Source of the DNA: a virus
IMG/VR virus record: IMGVR_UViG_3300010430_000194
Span: 1-39,205 of that record
Reading direction: 5' to 3' (one strand)
Length of the DNA stretch: 39,205 nt
A program made the translations under genes and the position numbers. Shown piece by piece: positions 14,501 to 20,977 of this stretch (position 1 is its first letter; each line of letters begins with the position of its first letter). The notes below the pieces were generated by a model, which was not told the DNA's origin, ran no database searches, and worked only from the letters and a program-made list of their open reading frames with translations.

Positions 14501-14530
14501 AATATAGTTAAGACATCCCAATTTTTCTTT
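14487..14530 (+). terminator. Intrinsic terminator/attenuator at the end of the tandem leader
   Basis: GGGATG (14487-14492) pairs with CATCCC (14514-14519) around a 21-nt loop and is followed by a T-rich tract (14520-14530). The methyltransferase ribosome binding site lies only a few bases further on, so termination here would control the downstream genes. The left arm belongs to copy 2 of the leader element, giving an obvious way to couple leader folding to termination. Confidence 0.6.
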
Positions 14531-14541
14531 TTGAGGTAGTT

Positions 14542-15072
14542 ATGGAAGAAGAAGTAAAGCCGCTCGGCAATCTCAGCGTTCATGCCTCAAGCAATAAGCA
14601 AGACTGGACAACTCCTCAATGGTTGTATAACGAACTCCACGAAGAGTTTGATTTCACAATCGATGTCTGCGCAGATTCCACCAACACTAAAAACAGAAGA
14701 TACTTCGATGAAGTTGCCTGTGGACTGAGAAGCCCCTGGAAGGACGAGAGATGCTTCTGTAACCCGCCTTATAAGTTTACGGCACTCTGGGTAGAAAAAG
14801 CCTTTAACGAGACTCACAAGCCAGATGGGGCTGAATTAGCGGTACTCCTAATCCCCGCCCGCCCCGATACACGATACTGGCACAATTGGATCTTTCAAAC
14901 ACCGTTAGACCAGAAGTTCGCAGACCTCTCGGAGCTTTCTCCACAAATAGAAGTCCGTTTTTTAAAAGGGCGTTTGAAATTCGGCGACTCAAAAAATTCT
15001 GCCCCCTTTCCCTCATGTGTCATAGTGTTCTACAATAAACACTATGCTATGCAAACTGACAAAGCTCAGTGA
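14542..15072 (+). CDS. Phage DNA N6-adenine methyltransferase (Dam family)
   Basis: 176 residues matching the phage DNA N-6-adenine-methyltransferase family: SSNKQDWTTPQWLYNELHEE (16-35), the cofactor region FDFTIDVCAD, the catalytic NPPY motif (CNPPYK, residues 74-77), and the closing strands RFLKGRLKFG and FPSCVIVFY. It methylates adenine N6 using S-adenosylmethionine, typically protecting phage DNA from restriction. GAGG precedes ATG 14542. It is the first gene behind the P2 leader and terminator. The last 29 bp overlap the next gene. Confidence 0.9.
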   Translation: MEEEVKPLGNLSVHASSNKQDWTTPQWLYNELHEEFDFTIDVCADSTNTKNRRYFDEVACGLRSPWKDERCFCNPPYKFTALWVEKAFNETHKPDGAELAVLLIPARPDTRYWHNWIFQTPLDQKFADLSELSPQIEVRFLKGRLKFGDSKNSAPFPSCVIVFYNKHYAMQTDKAQ

Positions 15073-15337
15073 GCAATCAGTAATTGTTTCATCCGAAAAA
15101 AAATCAGTTGAGTTAGTAGTTGCAGAAGAAGAGTGGTTTGGTTTTATAAAGTTCCGTAATAAACGCGATCTTTATTTTGTAGTTAAGGTAACGGTAGAGA
15201 AGTTCGAATCTCTCCCTGTCGGTTCAGTTATTGATGCTGTCATCCTGAGTGCGCATCCTAATTATCTGAAACTCTTTCCCCGCAAGGGTAAGAAAGGGCC
15301 ACCTCCGTCCAGATGGAGGCTTCGGAGACGTGAATGA
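15044..15337 (+). CDS. Small basic protein of unknown function
   Basis: 97 residues, likely an all-beta core (SVELVVAEEEWFGFIKFRN, YFVVKVTVEKFESL) with a strongly basic Pro/Arg-rich tail (RKGKKGPPPSRWRLRRRE) that could contact nucleic acid. No family recognised. The ribosome binding site is weak. It overlaps the methyltransferase by 29 bp and the SprT-like gene by 4 bp. Confidence 0.55.
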   Translation: MLCKLTKLSEQSVIVSSEKKSVELVVAEEEWFGFIKFRNKRDLYFVVKVTVEKFESLPVGSVIDAVILSAHPNYLKLFPRKGKKGPPPSRWRLRRRE

Positions 15338-15798
15338 GAAGACCCACGCTTGTACCTGCATTGTGTGAGCTAGAAAGGCTTTTCGATTTCTATAACTTCC
15401 AATTCTGGGAAGGTCAGCTGAGACTACCCTTAGTTACAGTCTACGCTGGCAGTCGCTCCCTTGGTCACTTTCATGAGTTTGGTATCACCTGCGAGGGTGA
15501 GAATGAGCACGAAATAAACATTGCCTACGAAACCTTTGAGTATGGGCACGAGGCAGTGTGCAATGTCATGCTACACGAAATGGTGCATCTCGCCAATTTC
15601 CAGCAAGGCATTAAAGATTGCAGTGACAGACAGTATCATAACAAGAACTTCAAAAAAGAAGCAGAGCGAGTTGGTCTTATAGTTACACAACGTAAGGGTC
15701 TCGGGTTTGCGACAACAGAGCTTGGTAAAGAGCTCAAGGTTCTGTTGAAAGATGAAGGGTTCAACAAGTTTAGTTTTAAGCTTGTTGACTACAGGTGA
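15334..15798 (+). CDS. SprT-like zinc metallopeptidase
   Basis: 154 residues. The SprT-like core has the N-terminal helix LERLFDFYNFQFWEGQL, the strand VTVYAGSRSLGHF and the zinc site HEMVH (81-85), with the third ligand His102 in YHNKNF. This is the Spartan/SprT arrangement for proteolysis of proteins on DNA, minus the C-terminal zinc ribbon. Function in phages is not established. All three zinc ligands and Glu82 are present, so it should be active, unlike the paralogue at 18917. Confidence 0.85.
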   Translation: MRRPTLVPALCELERLFDFYNFQFWEGQLRLPLVTVYAGSRSLGHFHEFGITCEGENEHEINIAYETFEYGHEAVCNVMLHEMVHLANFQQGIKDCSDRQYHNKNFKKEAERVGLIVTQRKGLGFATTELGKELKVLLKDEGFNKFSFKLVDYR

Positions 15799-16300
15799 TA
15801 CTATCGACATAAAAAGCTTCCCGCAGAAAACCACTTACTACAAAGGAATCAAATTCGCATCAAAGTCTGAAGTAATATGCGCAAAGTTTTTAGAAGCGTT
15901 CGTCCCGGGGTGGGAGTTGGACGTGGGAAAAACTTATGCAGTGCATATCGGTCACGGTAAGTATTGTGACTTTAGAATAAAAGACACCCTCTTTGAGTAC
16001 CATCCTATCGTACTGCCACTTGAACTATCCAAGGGCGCTTACAAAATGCTCACCCATGCCCTTAAAGGTTTACCAATAAAGAATAAGGACAAAATAAAGG
16101 CAGCATTTAAAAAGCACTGCAAAGAAGAATACTGGCGCAAGAGACATTTTTCTATAAGAGTCAACCATGACAAGGATATACAGGAGTGCTCCCTTATACT
16201 CGCTGATAGTGCTGAGTCTTTCTACGACGAAATACTTGTGAAGTTTGGAAAAAACATTCCCAAAAAAGAAGAAGTTATAAAAACCTTCCCAAGATATTAG
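15752..16300 (+). CDS. Putative PD-(D/E)XK-like protein of unknown function
   Basis: 182 residues. ATG 15752 overlaps the SprT-like gene by 47 bp; later TTG codons near 15782 are alternatives, and no start has a strong ribosome binding site. The segment FASKSEVICAKFLEAF, then KYCDFRIKDTLFEYHPI, resembles the E...D-x(n)-E-x-H/K layout of small phage endonucleases (Holliday-resolvase or RecB-like folds). The C-terminal half is basic and helical. The nuclease call is an inference from pattern only. It is the last gene before promoter P3. Confidence 0.4.
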   Translation: MKGSTSLVLSLLTTGDTIDIKSFPQKTTYYKGIKFASKSEVICAKFLEAFVPGWELDVGKTYAVHIGHGKYCDFRIKDTLFEYHPIVLPLELSKGAYKMLTHALKGLPIKNKDKIKAAFKKHCKEEYWRKRHFSIRVNHDKDIQECSLILADSAESFYDEILVKFGKNIPKKEEVIKTFPRY

Positions 16301-16309
16301 TCTACCAAC

Positions 16310-16338
16310 TTGACAGAACTATCGGAAAATCCTATAAG
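16310..16338 (+). promoter_or_regulatory. Strong sigma70-type promoter P3
   Basis: Consensus TTGACA (16310-16315), a 17-bp spacer and TATAAG (16333-16338). The spacer shares CTATCGG plus a terminal TCC with P2 at 14319. A 5' leader of about 200 nt follows before the first gene. Confidence 0.85.
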
Positions 16339-16423
16339 AAAACTCGACAACAATTAGTTGGATTGTAATTTTAATGTCTAATGATTTTGCTCATAAAACA
16401 TTACGATCTGACAACTTTCGCTT

Positions 16424-16472
16424 ACGGGGGAGTGGTTACAAAAATCATGACGTGCCAACCCCCCGTTTTTCT
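16424..16472 (+). terminator. Intrinsic terminator/attenuator in the P3 leader
   Basis: ACGGGG (16424-16429) pairs with CCCCGT (16461-16466), and after a GAGT bulge GGTT (16434-16437) pairs with AACC (16457-16460), closing a 19-nt loop and followed by a T-run. It sits between P3 and the gene at 16547, so it either ends a ~120-nt small RNA or attenuates the operon. The upstream leader (16345-16423) also contains CAAC/GTTG and TAATG/CATTA inverted repeats. Confidence 0.6.
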
Positions 16473-16546
16473 TATCGAAAAAAAATTCAATTTAAATGTA
16501 AAGTTTTTCTCTCAGGTTCCGATAACTACTAGTAGGAGGACGAAAC

Positions 16547-17071
16547 ATGAAACAAGAGATATGGAGCAATGAAAGATGCAAAAAATTCTTTAAGGGGATT
16601 CAGAATCTTGAACTAATAGACCCTGACAATTGGACTTTTGGTGAGAATGAATGGGGTGTGTTCGGGCTTGGCATGGTTAATTGTAGTGGTCTCATATTAT
16701 TTAGTCGCACTCCTTATTCTGAGGAAGATTTTAAGCTTGCTTGCAATGGTTATGAAGACTGTGAGGTTGCCGTTTGCTCAGAGTGGGAGAGCATCTTAAG
16801 AGAAAGGATCGATCAGCTACTACTTGAAGAAGCTGAGGACATAATTGCAAGGTGTGAATGTCTTGAGAAGACCTATGTATATGTTAATCACGGAGTTTGG
16901 GTTTCTAATCTCCCTGCCCTTATTAGGGAGTGTCCAGAAGAGGAGAAACTTAAGGAGTTACTGGAGAATAATGACTGCCTTGCATGTCTTCACACTAACG
17001 ATGGGATATTAAAAGAAGCAACGCCTGAATTAGTTCTTGAGGCTCTAAGTATTAGGGAGGTGTGGCTATGA
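16547..17071 (+). CDS. Hypothetical protein, 174 residues
   Basis: First gene behind P3, with a strong AGGAGG before ATG 16547. It is acidic, with a predicted alpha/beta N-terminal half (WGVFGLGMVNCSGLILFSRT) and a helical middle (RIDQLLLEEAEDIIARCECL). No motif recognised. The leading position in its operon and a strong ribosome binding site suggest high expression. Confidence 0.65.
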   Translation: MKQEIWSNERCKKFFKGIQNLELIDPDNWTFGENEWGVFGLGMVNCSGLILFSRTPYSEEDFKLACNGYEDCEVAVCSEWESILRERIDQLLLEEAEDIIARCECLEKTYVYVNHGVWVSNLPALIRECPEEEKLKELLENNDCLACLHTNDGILKEATPELVLEALSIREVWL

Positions 17072-17253
17072 CAGTGTATATGGTTAGAAGATCAGGCTTT
17101 GCACAACACGCCTTTAGCACAATTGAGGCAGTGCAGGCTTACATGAAATTTGATTTACCAGAAAAGATTAAAGATGAAATCGAGGAAGGGCTTTCTGTTG
17201 AGATTCTACTTCCTCACGCTTACTACTATATTGAGAGAAAAGAGGTACTATGA
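17068..17253 (+). CDS. Small hypothetical protein
   Basis: 61 residues from ATG 17068, in an ATGA overlap with the preceding stop and with GGGAGG upstream; GTG 17062 is an alternative. The pattern YMVRRSGFAQHAFSTIEAVQ looks like a small alpha/beta fold. Function unknown. The stop overlaps the next gene. Confidence 0.55.
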   Translation: MTVYMVRRSGFAQHAFSTIEAVQAYMKFDLPEKIKDEIEEGLSVEILLPHAYYYIERKEVL

Positions 17254-17597
17254 TGTTGGTTTCAAATGAAGAAAAGACAACAGCGGATGGCAGGTGGAGA
17301 CTTCTTACCCGCATTAATGTTGCAGGTCTTGGCTTCGACGTGAGCACAGTGGAACTCACAAAGCCTATCGTTGAACTTGAGGGCTACTATCGCCCCAGAT
17401 ATGAGACCATGATCTTTGGTGATGGCTATTCAGATCTTTTTTGTGCCACTTACGACACTCGAGAAGAAGCGCAGAAAGGGCATTCAAAAATATTGGAGGA
17501 TATTAAAGATGGCAAACTGGTTTTTGAAAGTAATGTTGATGAGTGGAATAGTCATGGTTACTTCGTGTACGCCAGCACAGATGCAGAGGATAGTTGA
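17250..17597 (+). CDS. Hypothetical protein, 115 residues
   Basis: Two adjacent ATGs (17250 and 17253) are available, with AGAGG upstream. The fold is likely beta-rich (GRWRLLTRINVAGLGFDVST, RPRYETMIFGDGYSDLFCAT) followed by a helix (REEAQKGHSKILEDI). It resembles small phage proteins that lack an assigned role. Its last 89 bp overlap a small lipoprotein in another frame. Confidence 0.6.
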   Translation: MMLVSNEEKTTADGRWRLLTRINVAGLGFDVSTVELTKPIVELEGYYRPRYETMIFGDGYSDLFCATYDTREEAQKGHSKILEDIKDGKLVFESNVDEWNSHGYFVYASTDAEDS

Positions 17598-17709
17598 TAG
17601 GCATAATCAGCGAAGCTTTGAGAATGTCAGGCAGGAGAGGGCGATAAGTCGTACCATTAGAAACTTTAACAACGCATGTAGCGTTAGTGATTGTTCGAGG
17701 TTTGATTGA
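17509..17709 (+). CDS. Small lipoprotein
   Basis: 66 residues from ATG 17509, with GGAGG nine bases upstream. MANWFLKVMLMSGIVMVTSC is a typical lipoprotein signal with lipobox VTSC (Cys20), leaving a 47-residue polar mature protein with two further Cys. It is embedded in the end of the previous gene in a different frame. The overlap recalls Rz/Rz1 spanins, but the upstream partner has no membrane segment and the mature part is not Pro-rich, so a spanin role is unlikely. Periplasmic or membrane-bound early host-modifying protein is my best guess. Confidence 0.55.
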   Translation: MANWFLKVMLMSGIVMVTSCTPAQMQRIVDRHNQRSFENVRQERAISRTIRNFNNACSVSDCSRFD

Positions 17710-18551
17710 TGTTTGCGCACAAAATGATTGAAGTAATTTTGGACAGCGACTGGTGCCCGGAAGCGTGGGACAAGCAAGAGTATTTTAAGGAGGTCGCAAA
17801 GTCAGTCCTTAACGTAAGAAGGTCACACCATTTTTACTATTCAACCGATGGTGTTTACGACGCCTCCGATCTCGACTCTCTACATTCAGCAAGACTCCCG
17901 TTTCCAGCAACGACAATCTGTGTCGATGAATCGGGTGGCGAGAGATCTATTATTTTTTGCAGCAAATTTAATACGGCGGAGACTGCAGCGGCAGATGAGT
18001 ATCAGGGCTTCACCCCTCTCTTCTCTTATACTGTCCTTAGTCAGTCAGAGAAGAATAAGAGGCCCATCCTGGTACCAGTGATAGGAACTATCGGAGTGCA
18101 GGATGGCTCTATGAATATGTCAGCCAGGAGCTTCTCTTTTATTGAAGAATTTTCTCGGAGCCTCAGCGATCATGACCTGGACGACTACCTTCGAGGGATA
18201 ACTTATTATGGTGCTCAAGTTTTAAGGTTCTTAAGACTTCTCCATTCAAGCAACATAGAAACATCGGACGTTCCAGCGCCCTCAAGGCTCAATAAGAAGA
18301 GACGCTCGAGGGGTAGGGAGCCAATAAAGCCCTACAAGGTATTAAAAATAAGACACTCAGATGGAAGACTCTCTCCCGTCAATCTTCCAACAGATCCAAA
18401 GGGATCTACTCGCTTCCATCATGTCCGTGGTCACTTCCGTACAGTGATGAAGGGGCAGGGCGAAAATAAGAAGCCCGTTGATACCTGGGTTGTTCCTCAT
18501 GTCCGTGGGAATAAGAACAAAGGTGAAGTGAAGAAGGACTATAGACTATGA
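17709..18551 (+). CDS. Conserved-looking protein with C-terminal HHVRGHFR / PHVRGNKNKG motif
   Basis: 280 residues from ATG 17709 in a TGATG overlap. The N-terminal two thirds is an unassigned alpha/beta region with FPATTICVDESGGERSI near 65-81. After a basic linker (RLNKKRRSRGREP) the last ~50 residues have FHHVRGHFRTV and TWVVPHVRGNKNKGEVKKDY. I recall this paired His-x-Arg-Gly pattern as recurring in otherwise unassigned phage and plasmid proteins; its biochemical role is unknown to me. The His/Arg clusters suggest metal or nucleic-acid contact (inference). Confidence 0.6.
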   Translation: MFAHKMIEVILDSDWCPEAWDKQEYFKEVAKSVLNVRRSHHFYYSTDGVYDASDLDSLHSARLPFPATTICVDESGGERSIIFCSKFNTAETAAADEYQGFTPLFSYTVLSQSEKNKRPILVPVIGTIGVQDGSMNMSARSFSFIEEFSRSLSDHDLDDYLRGITYYGAQVLRFLRLLHSSNIETSDVPAPSRLNKKRRSRGREPIKPYKVLKIRHSDGRLSPVNLPTDPKGSTRFHHVRGHFRTVMKGQGENKKPVDTWVVPHVRGNKNKGEVKKDYRL

Positions 18552-18862
18552 AGATAGTACCCCTGGAACCTGAAGACAGAATAGAAATACAGAAAGTCTA
18601 TCTCCTCTACCAGATTTACTTTAGTGGACAACAGGGTGGTAGCGATGCAGGAGAGGACGCAAGCTTCCTTGGAGGTATTAAGTGGGCAATAATGGTTGTC
18701 TCTGGAGAGGTTGAGGGCTACTTTGTGAACTTCAAGACTGAGGTTGCAGCACATGTTGTAAACACCATACATCGCGCCAGTGAGGAATCCTGGGGCAATG
18801 AGCAAGAAATGTCCTATGAAAAATTCGTGGAACTCTACGGCGAAAATCCTTACTTTTCCTAA
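18548..18862 (+). CDS. Hypothetical protein, 104 residues
   Basis: It starts in an ATGA overlap with the preceding gene. Acidic; likely alpha/beta (IKWAIMVVSGEVEGYFVNFK, YEKFVELYGENPYFS). No recognisable domain. It ends about 50 bp before the SprT paralogue; that gap is AT-rich (a TATATATAT stretch at about 18887-18896) and may hold a weak promoter. Confidence 0.55.
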   Translation: MKIVPLEPEDRIEIQKVYLLYQIYFSGQQGGSDAGEDASFLGGIKWAIMVVSGEVEGYFVNFKTEVAAHVVNTIHRASEESWGNEQEMSYEKFVELYGENPYFS

Positions 18863-18916
18863 AGTTTATTTCCTTTTAAACCGAAAATATATATATGGCA
18901 CAGATGGAGTATAAAT

Positions 18917-19507
18917 ATGAAACAATCAATTCAACCCGCAATCGCGGAGCTAGAAAAAATGTTTAAAGTGGTAAATAGAAAGCTATATGGAAACACCCTT
19001 CCAGAACCAGCAATCATCATTCAGACATCAGGAAAGAGAAAGCATGATACCTGGAACTTCACAAAAGGCGGCAATGAGCTGACCTTTTATGCAGACATTC
19101 TCTCAAAAGAGACTGAGGACATTTTTACATGTCTTATTCACGAGATGGTGCGTCTCTATTGCCACGAAACGGGAGTCCATATTTACAAGGGTAAATACTA
19201 CAACAAGAATTTTGCCATTGCATGCGCTGAGGTTGGTCTCAATTGCGAGAACGGAGGGCGCTACGGTTGGTGTAAGACATCCCTCAAGCCACAACTGAAG
19301 AAGCTATTAAAGACCATAAAGCCCGCACCAGGAGCATTTAAGATATTTAAGACCCGCACTGGTGGCCCTAAATCGAACTCAGGATCGAAGTTAAGGAAAT
19401 GGAGCTGTCCTGAGTGTGGTACGAATGTAAGAGTTGGTGTTTTACCAGAGAACTTCCCTGGCATAATCTGTTGTGAGTGTAAAGTGGAATATATTTTAAT
19501 AGAATAA
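18917..19507 (+). CDS. SprT-like paralogue lacking zinc ligands (probable pseudo-protease) with C-terminal zinc ribbon
   Basis: 196 residues. The SprT-like architecture is clear: LEKMFKVVNRKLYGNTLPEP, IHEMVRLYCHE, YYNKNFAIACAEVGL, then a C-terminal four-Cys ribbon (CPECG and CCEC). Compared with the gene at 15334, the second zinc His of HExxH is Arg79 (HEMVR) and the third ligand His is Tyr95 (YYNKNF instead of YHNKNF), so only His75 and Glu76 remain. The protein is full length, so the losses look selected rather than the result of decay. It may bind DNA or partners without proteolysis. GGAG precedes ATG 18917. Confidence 0.75.
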   Translation: MKQSIQPAIAELEKMFKVVNRKLYGNTLPEPAIIIQTSGKRKHDTWNFTKGGNELTFYADILSKETEDIFTCLIHEMVRLYCHETGVHIYKGKYYNKNFAIACAEVGLNCENGGRYGWCKTSLKPQLKKLLKTIKPAPGAFKIFKTRTGGPKSNSGSKLRKWSCPECGTNVRVGVLPENFPGIICCECKVEYILIE

Positions 19508-19547
19508 GTGCTTTACCGTTTAAAGGTAATAACGCTATTATACTTAC
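19508..19547 (+). promoter_or_regulatory. Possible promoter upstream of the SNase-like gene
   Basis: The 40-bp gap contains TTTACC, an 18-bp spacer and TATTAT, a plausible sigma70 promoter placed just before the ATG. The fit is moderate and no ribosome binding site is obvious, so this could give a near-leaderless transcript. Confidence 0.3.
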
Positions 19548-19952
19548 ATGTATGAGTATAATGCGAGAGTTCGTAAGATTGAAGACGGATCGACTATTTA
19601 TTTGAACGTAGATCTTGGCTTCAATATTACACTAAACAATTTAAAGTTCCGGTTGCACAACTACAGCATGCCACGCATCCAGGGTGATGAGAAGTATCTC
19701 GGAATAAGGGCCAAACGTAAGCTCTTTGAGCTTGTTCCGCTGAACCGTCTGGTGAAGATCAGGGTGCATGGATCGGATAAGTTCGGGAATCACTTTGGTG
19801 ATATTATTTTGCCAGATGGACAGACTCTCACCGAGTTTCTTATAAAGCTCGGATATGGAGTTTATTGGGACAAGACAAAAGAAAGATATAAATGGGATCC
19901 GAAAGCTCCGTATCCCGATTCGAGTCTCGCTGAAAAAGCTAAGGTCGAGTAA
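19548..19952 (+). CDS. Staphylococcal-nuclease-like (SNase/TNase) domain protein, catalytic residues changed
   Basis: 134 residues that follow the SNase barrel: YNARVRKIEDGST, LNVDLGFNITLNNLKFRLHN, then a helix (GIRAKRKLFELVP) and HFGDIILPDGQTLTEFLIK, LGYGVYWDK. The usual DGDT is DGST (Ser15 for the metal-binding Asp) and the region normally D-x-P-E reads YSMPRI (Arg43 for the general-base Glu); Arg35 is kept. Nuclease activity is therefore doubtful, and binding of nucleic acid is still possible. It is the last rightward gene; its stop overlaps the end of the leftward block by 14 bp. Confidence 0.7.
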   Translation: MYEYNARVRKIEDGSTIYLNVDLGFNITLNNLKFRLHNYSMPRIQGDEKYLGIRAKRKLFELVPLNRLVKIRVHGSDKFGNHFGDIILPDGQTLTEFLIKLGYGVYWDKTKERYKWDPKAPYPDSSLAEKAKVE

Positions 19953-20289
19953 CGTCTCTCGTTACAAGTAGCTTTCCTTTTGCAATGGTAAACTTCTCTC
20001 CACCAATAACAACCTGAATATCGTACCTGCTTTCATCAGGAAGTATCTCTGTTGTTACAGAGGGCAGTACGACGACAACTAGTCCTGTAGAAAAATTAGA
20101 ACCATCAACGCCATCAATGATAGAAAAATCAAAAAGAGTAGTTGCACTGTCAAAATCCTCCCGTCCCTGGCATGTAATAGTTGCGCCAGTGAGATCCTTC
20201 GCTACTCCACCTTCGGTCACGGTGAATTTATAGACCTCCCTATCTCCTCGATAGACAAACAAATTTGCATCATCAAACTTTGTTACCAT
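19939..20289 (-). CDS. Virion-associated protein, BppU/Ig-like N-terminal type
   Basis: 116 residues, all-beta: NLFVYRGDREVYKFTVTEGG, then DLTGATITCQGRE, and SRYDIQVVIGGEKFTIAKGK. The opening followed by a DLTGATI strand is the usual start of phage baseplate/upper-fibre Ig-like domains (BppU_N-type). It is the last gene of the leftward late block. Confidence 0.55.
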   Translation of the reverse strand: MVTKFDDANLFVYRGDREVYKFTVTEGGVAKDLTGATITCQGREDFDSATTLFDFSIIDGVDGSNFSTGLVVVVLPSVTTEILPDESRYDIQVVIGGEKFTIAKGKLLVTRDVTRP

Positions 20290-20298
20290 AAGACACCC

Positions 20299-20523
20299 TT
20301 AGCAATTTTCTCTCTCTGTATCAATATCATTTTGATCTACCTCAGCATCTGTAGTCTGAGGATCTTTCTCTGCACTTATTTCATTCTGGGCCACCTGCGC
20401 TGACACTCGCTCCACGGTGACATCTGTAACGAGTTGCTGGGCTGATACGTCTACCTCAACAATTCCGGTGAGTGCCTGCGGTACGCCAGGGAGAACATGA
20501 ATGAAAAACGAATTGTTACTCAT
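20299..20523 (-). CDS. Small virion-associated or chaperone-like hypothetical protein
   Basis: 74 residues; beta-strand N-terminal half (FFIHVLPGVPQALTGIVEVD) and an acidic, Gln/Asn-rich tail. No family recognised. It lies between small putative structural genes with 1-10 bp gaps, so it is probably cotranscribed with them. Confidence 0.5.
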   Translation of the reverse strand: MSNNSFFIHVLPGVPQALTGIVEVDVSAQQLVTDVTVERVSAQVAQNEISAEKDPQTTDAEVDQNDIDTERENC

Positions 20524-20524
20524 C

Positions 20525-20977
20525 TTAATCTGGCTCCCTTCCCGTACTACTTATGTTACCTTCTTCAAATGGAGTGAGCTTATCATCCTCATAAAGAGTG
20601 TAACGACTTCCAGTAAATTGCATCCTGTTTCTTATATACTTTCTTGCAACAATTACATCCTGAATCCACTCACCAATTTGAGCCTCCCCTTCCCAGGGAC
20701 CGTTTGCAACACTTGCCGTATCAGATCGTGCAATGTATTTAACTCTTATGTTATCAACGGGGCTTGTAAACTTATATTCGTAATGACCCGGGAGGTTAGT
20801 TGCATCGATCTCAGTCATAGAGAGCTCGGTGTAAGCTCCAAAGCCTGCACCTGTATAATAGAGACCTGTATCAAGATCGAGAATGGCAATCTTGATACTT
20901 GCACCAGTAGCACCGTTTCCCGTAAAGTCACGGGCCACAAGTGTTATAGTATCTGTTTCACCATTAGCGATTAACAT
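20525..20977 (-). CDS. Hypothetical structural protein, 150 residues
   Basis: A beta-rich N-terminal Ig-like region (DTITLVARDFTGNGATGASI, LPGHYEYKFTSPVDNIRVKY) is typical of phage fibre or adaptor domains. A C-terminal basic helix (QDVIVARKYIRNRMQF) follows. It overlaps the upstream gene by 1 bp. Assignment rests on fold pattern and position in the late block. Confidence 0.55.
   Translation of the reverse strand: MLIANGETDTITLVARDFTGNGATGASIKIAILDLDTGLYYTGAGFGAYTELSMTEIDATNLPGHYEYKFTSPVDNIRVKYIARSDTASVANGPWEGEAQIGEWIQDVIVARKYIRNRMQFTGSRYTLYEDDKLTPFEEGNISSTGREPD

Noticed and set aside
16381-16572. 63-residue open frame in the P3 leader
   Set aside because: It runs through the terminator stem and into the next gene's strong ribosome binding site, with no ribosome binding site of its own.
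17250-17709. Rz/Rz1 spanin pair from the overlapping small lipoprotein
   Set aside because: The upstream protein has no transmembrane segment and the lipoprotein is not Pro-rich; they also lie in the early, not the lysis, region.
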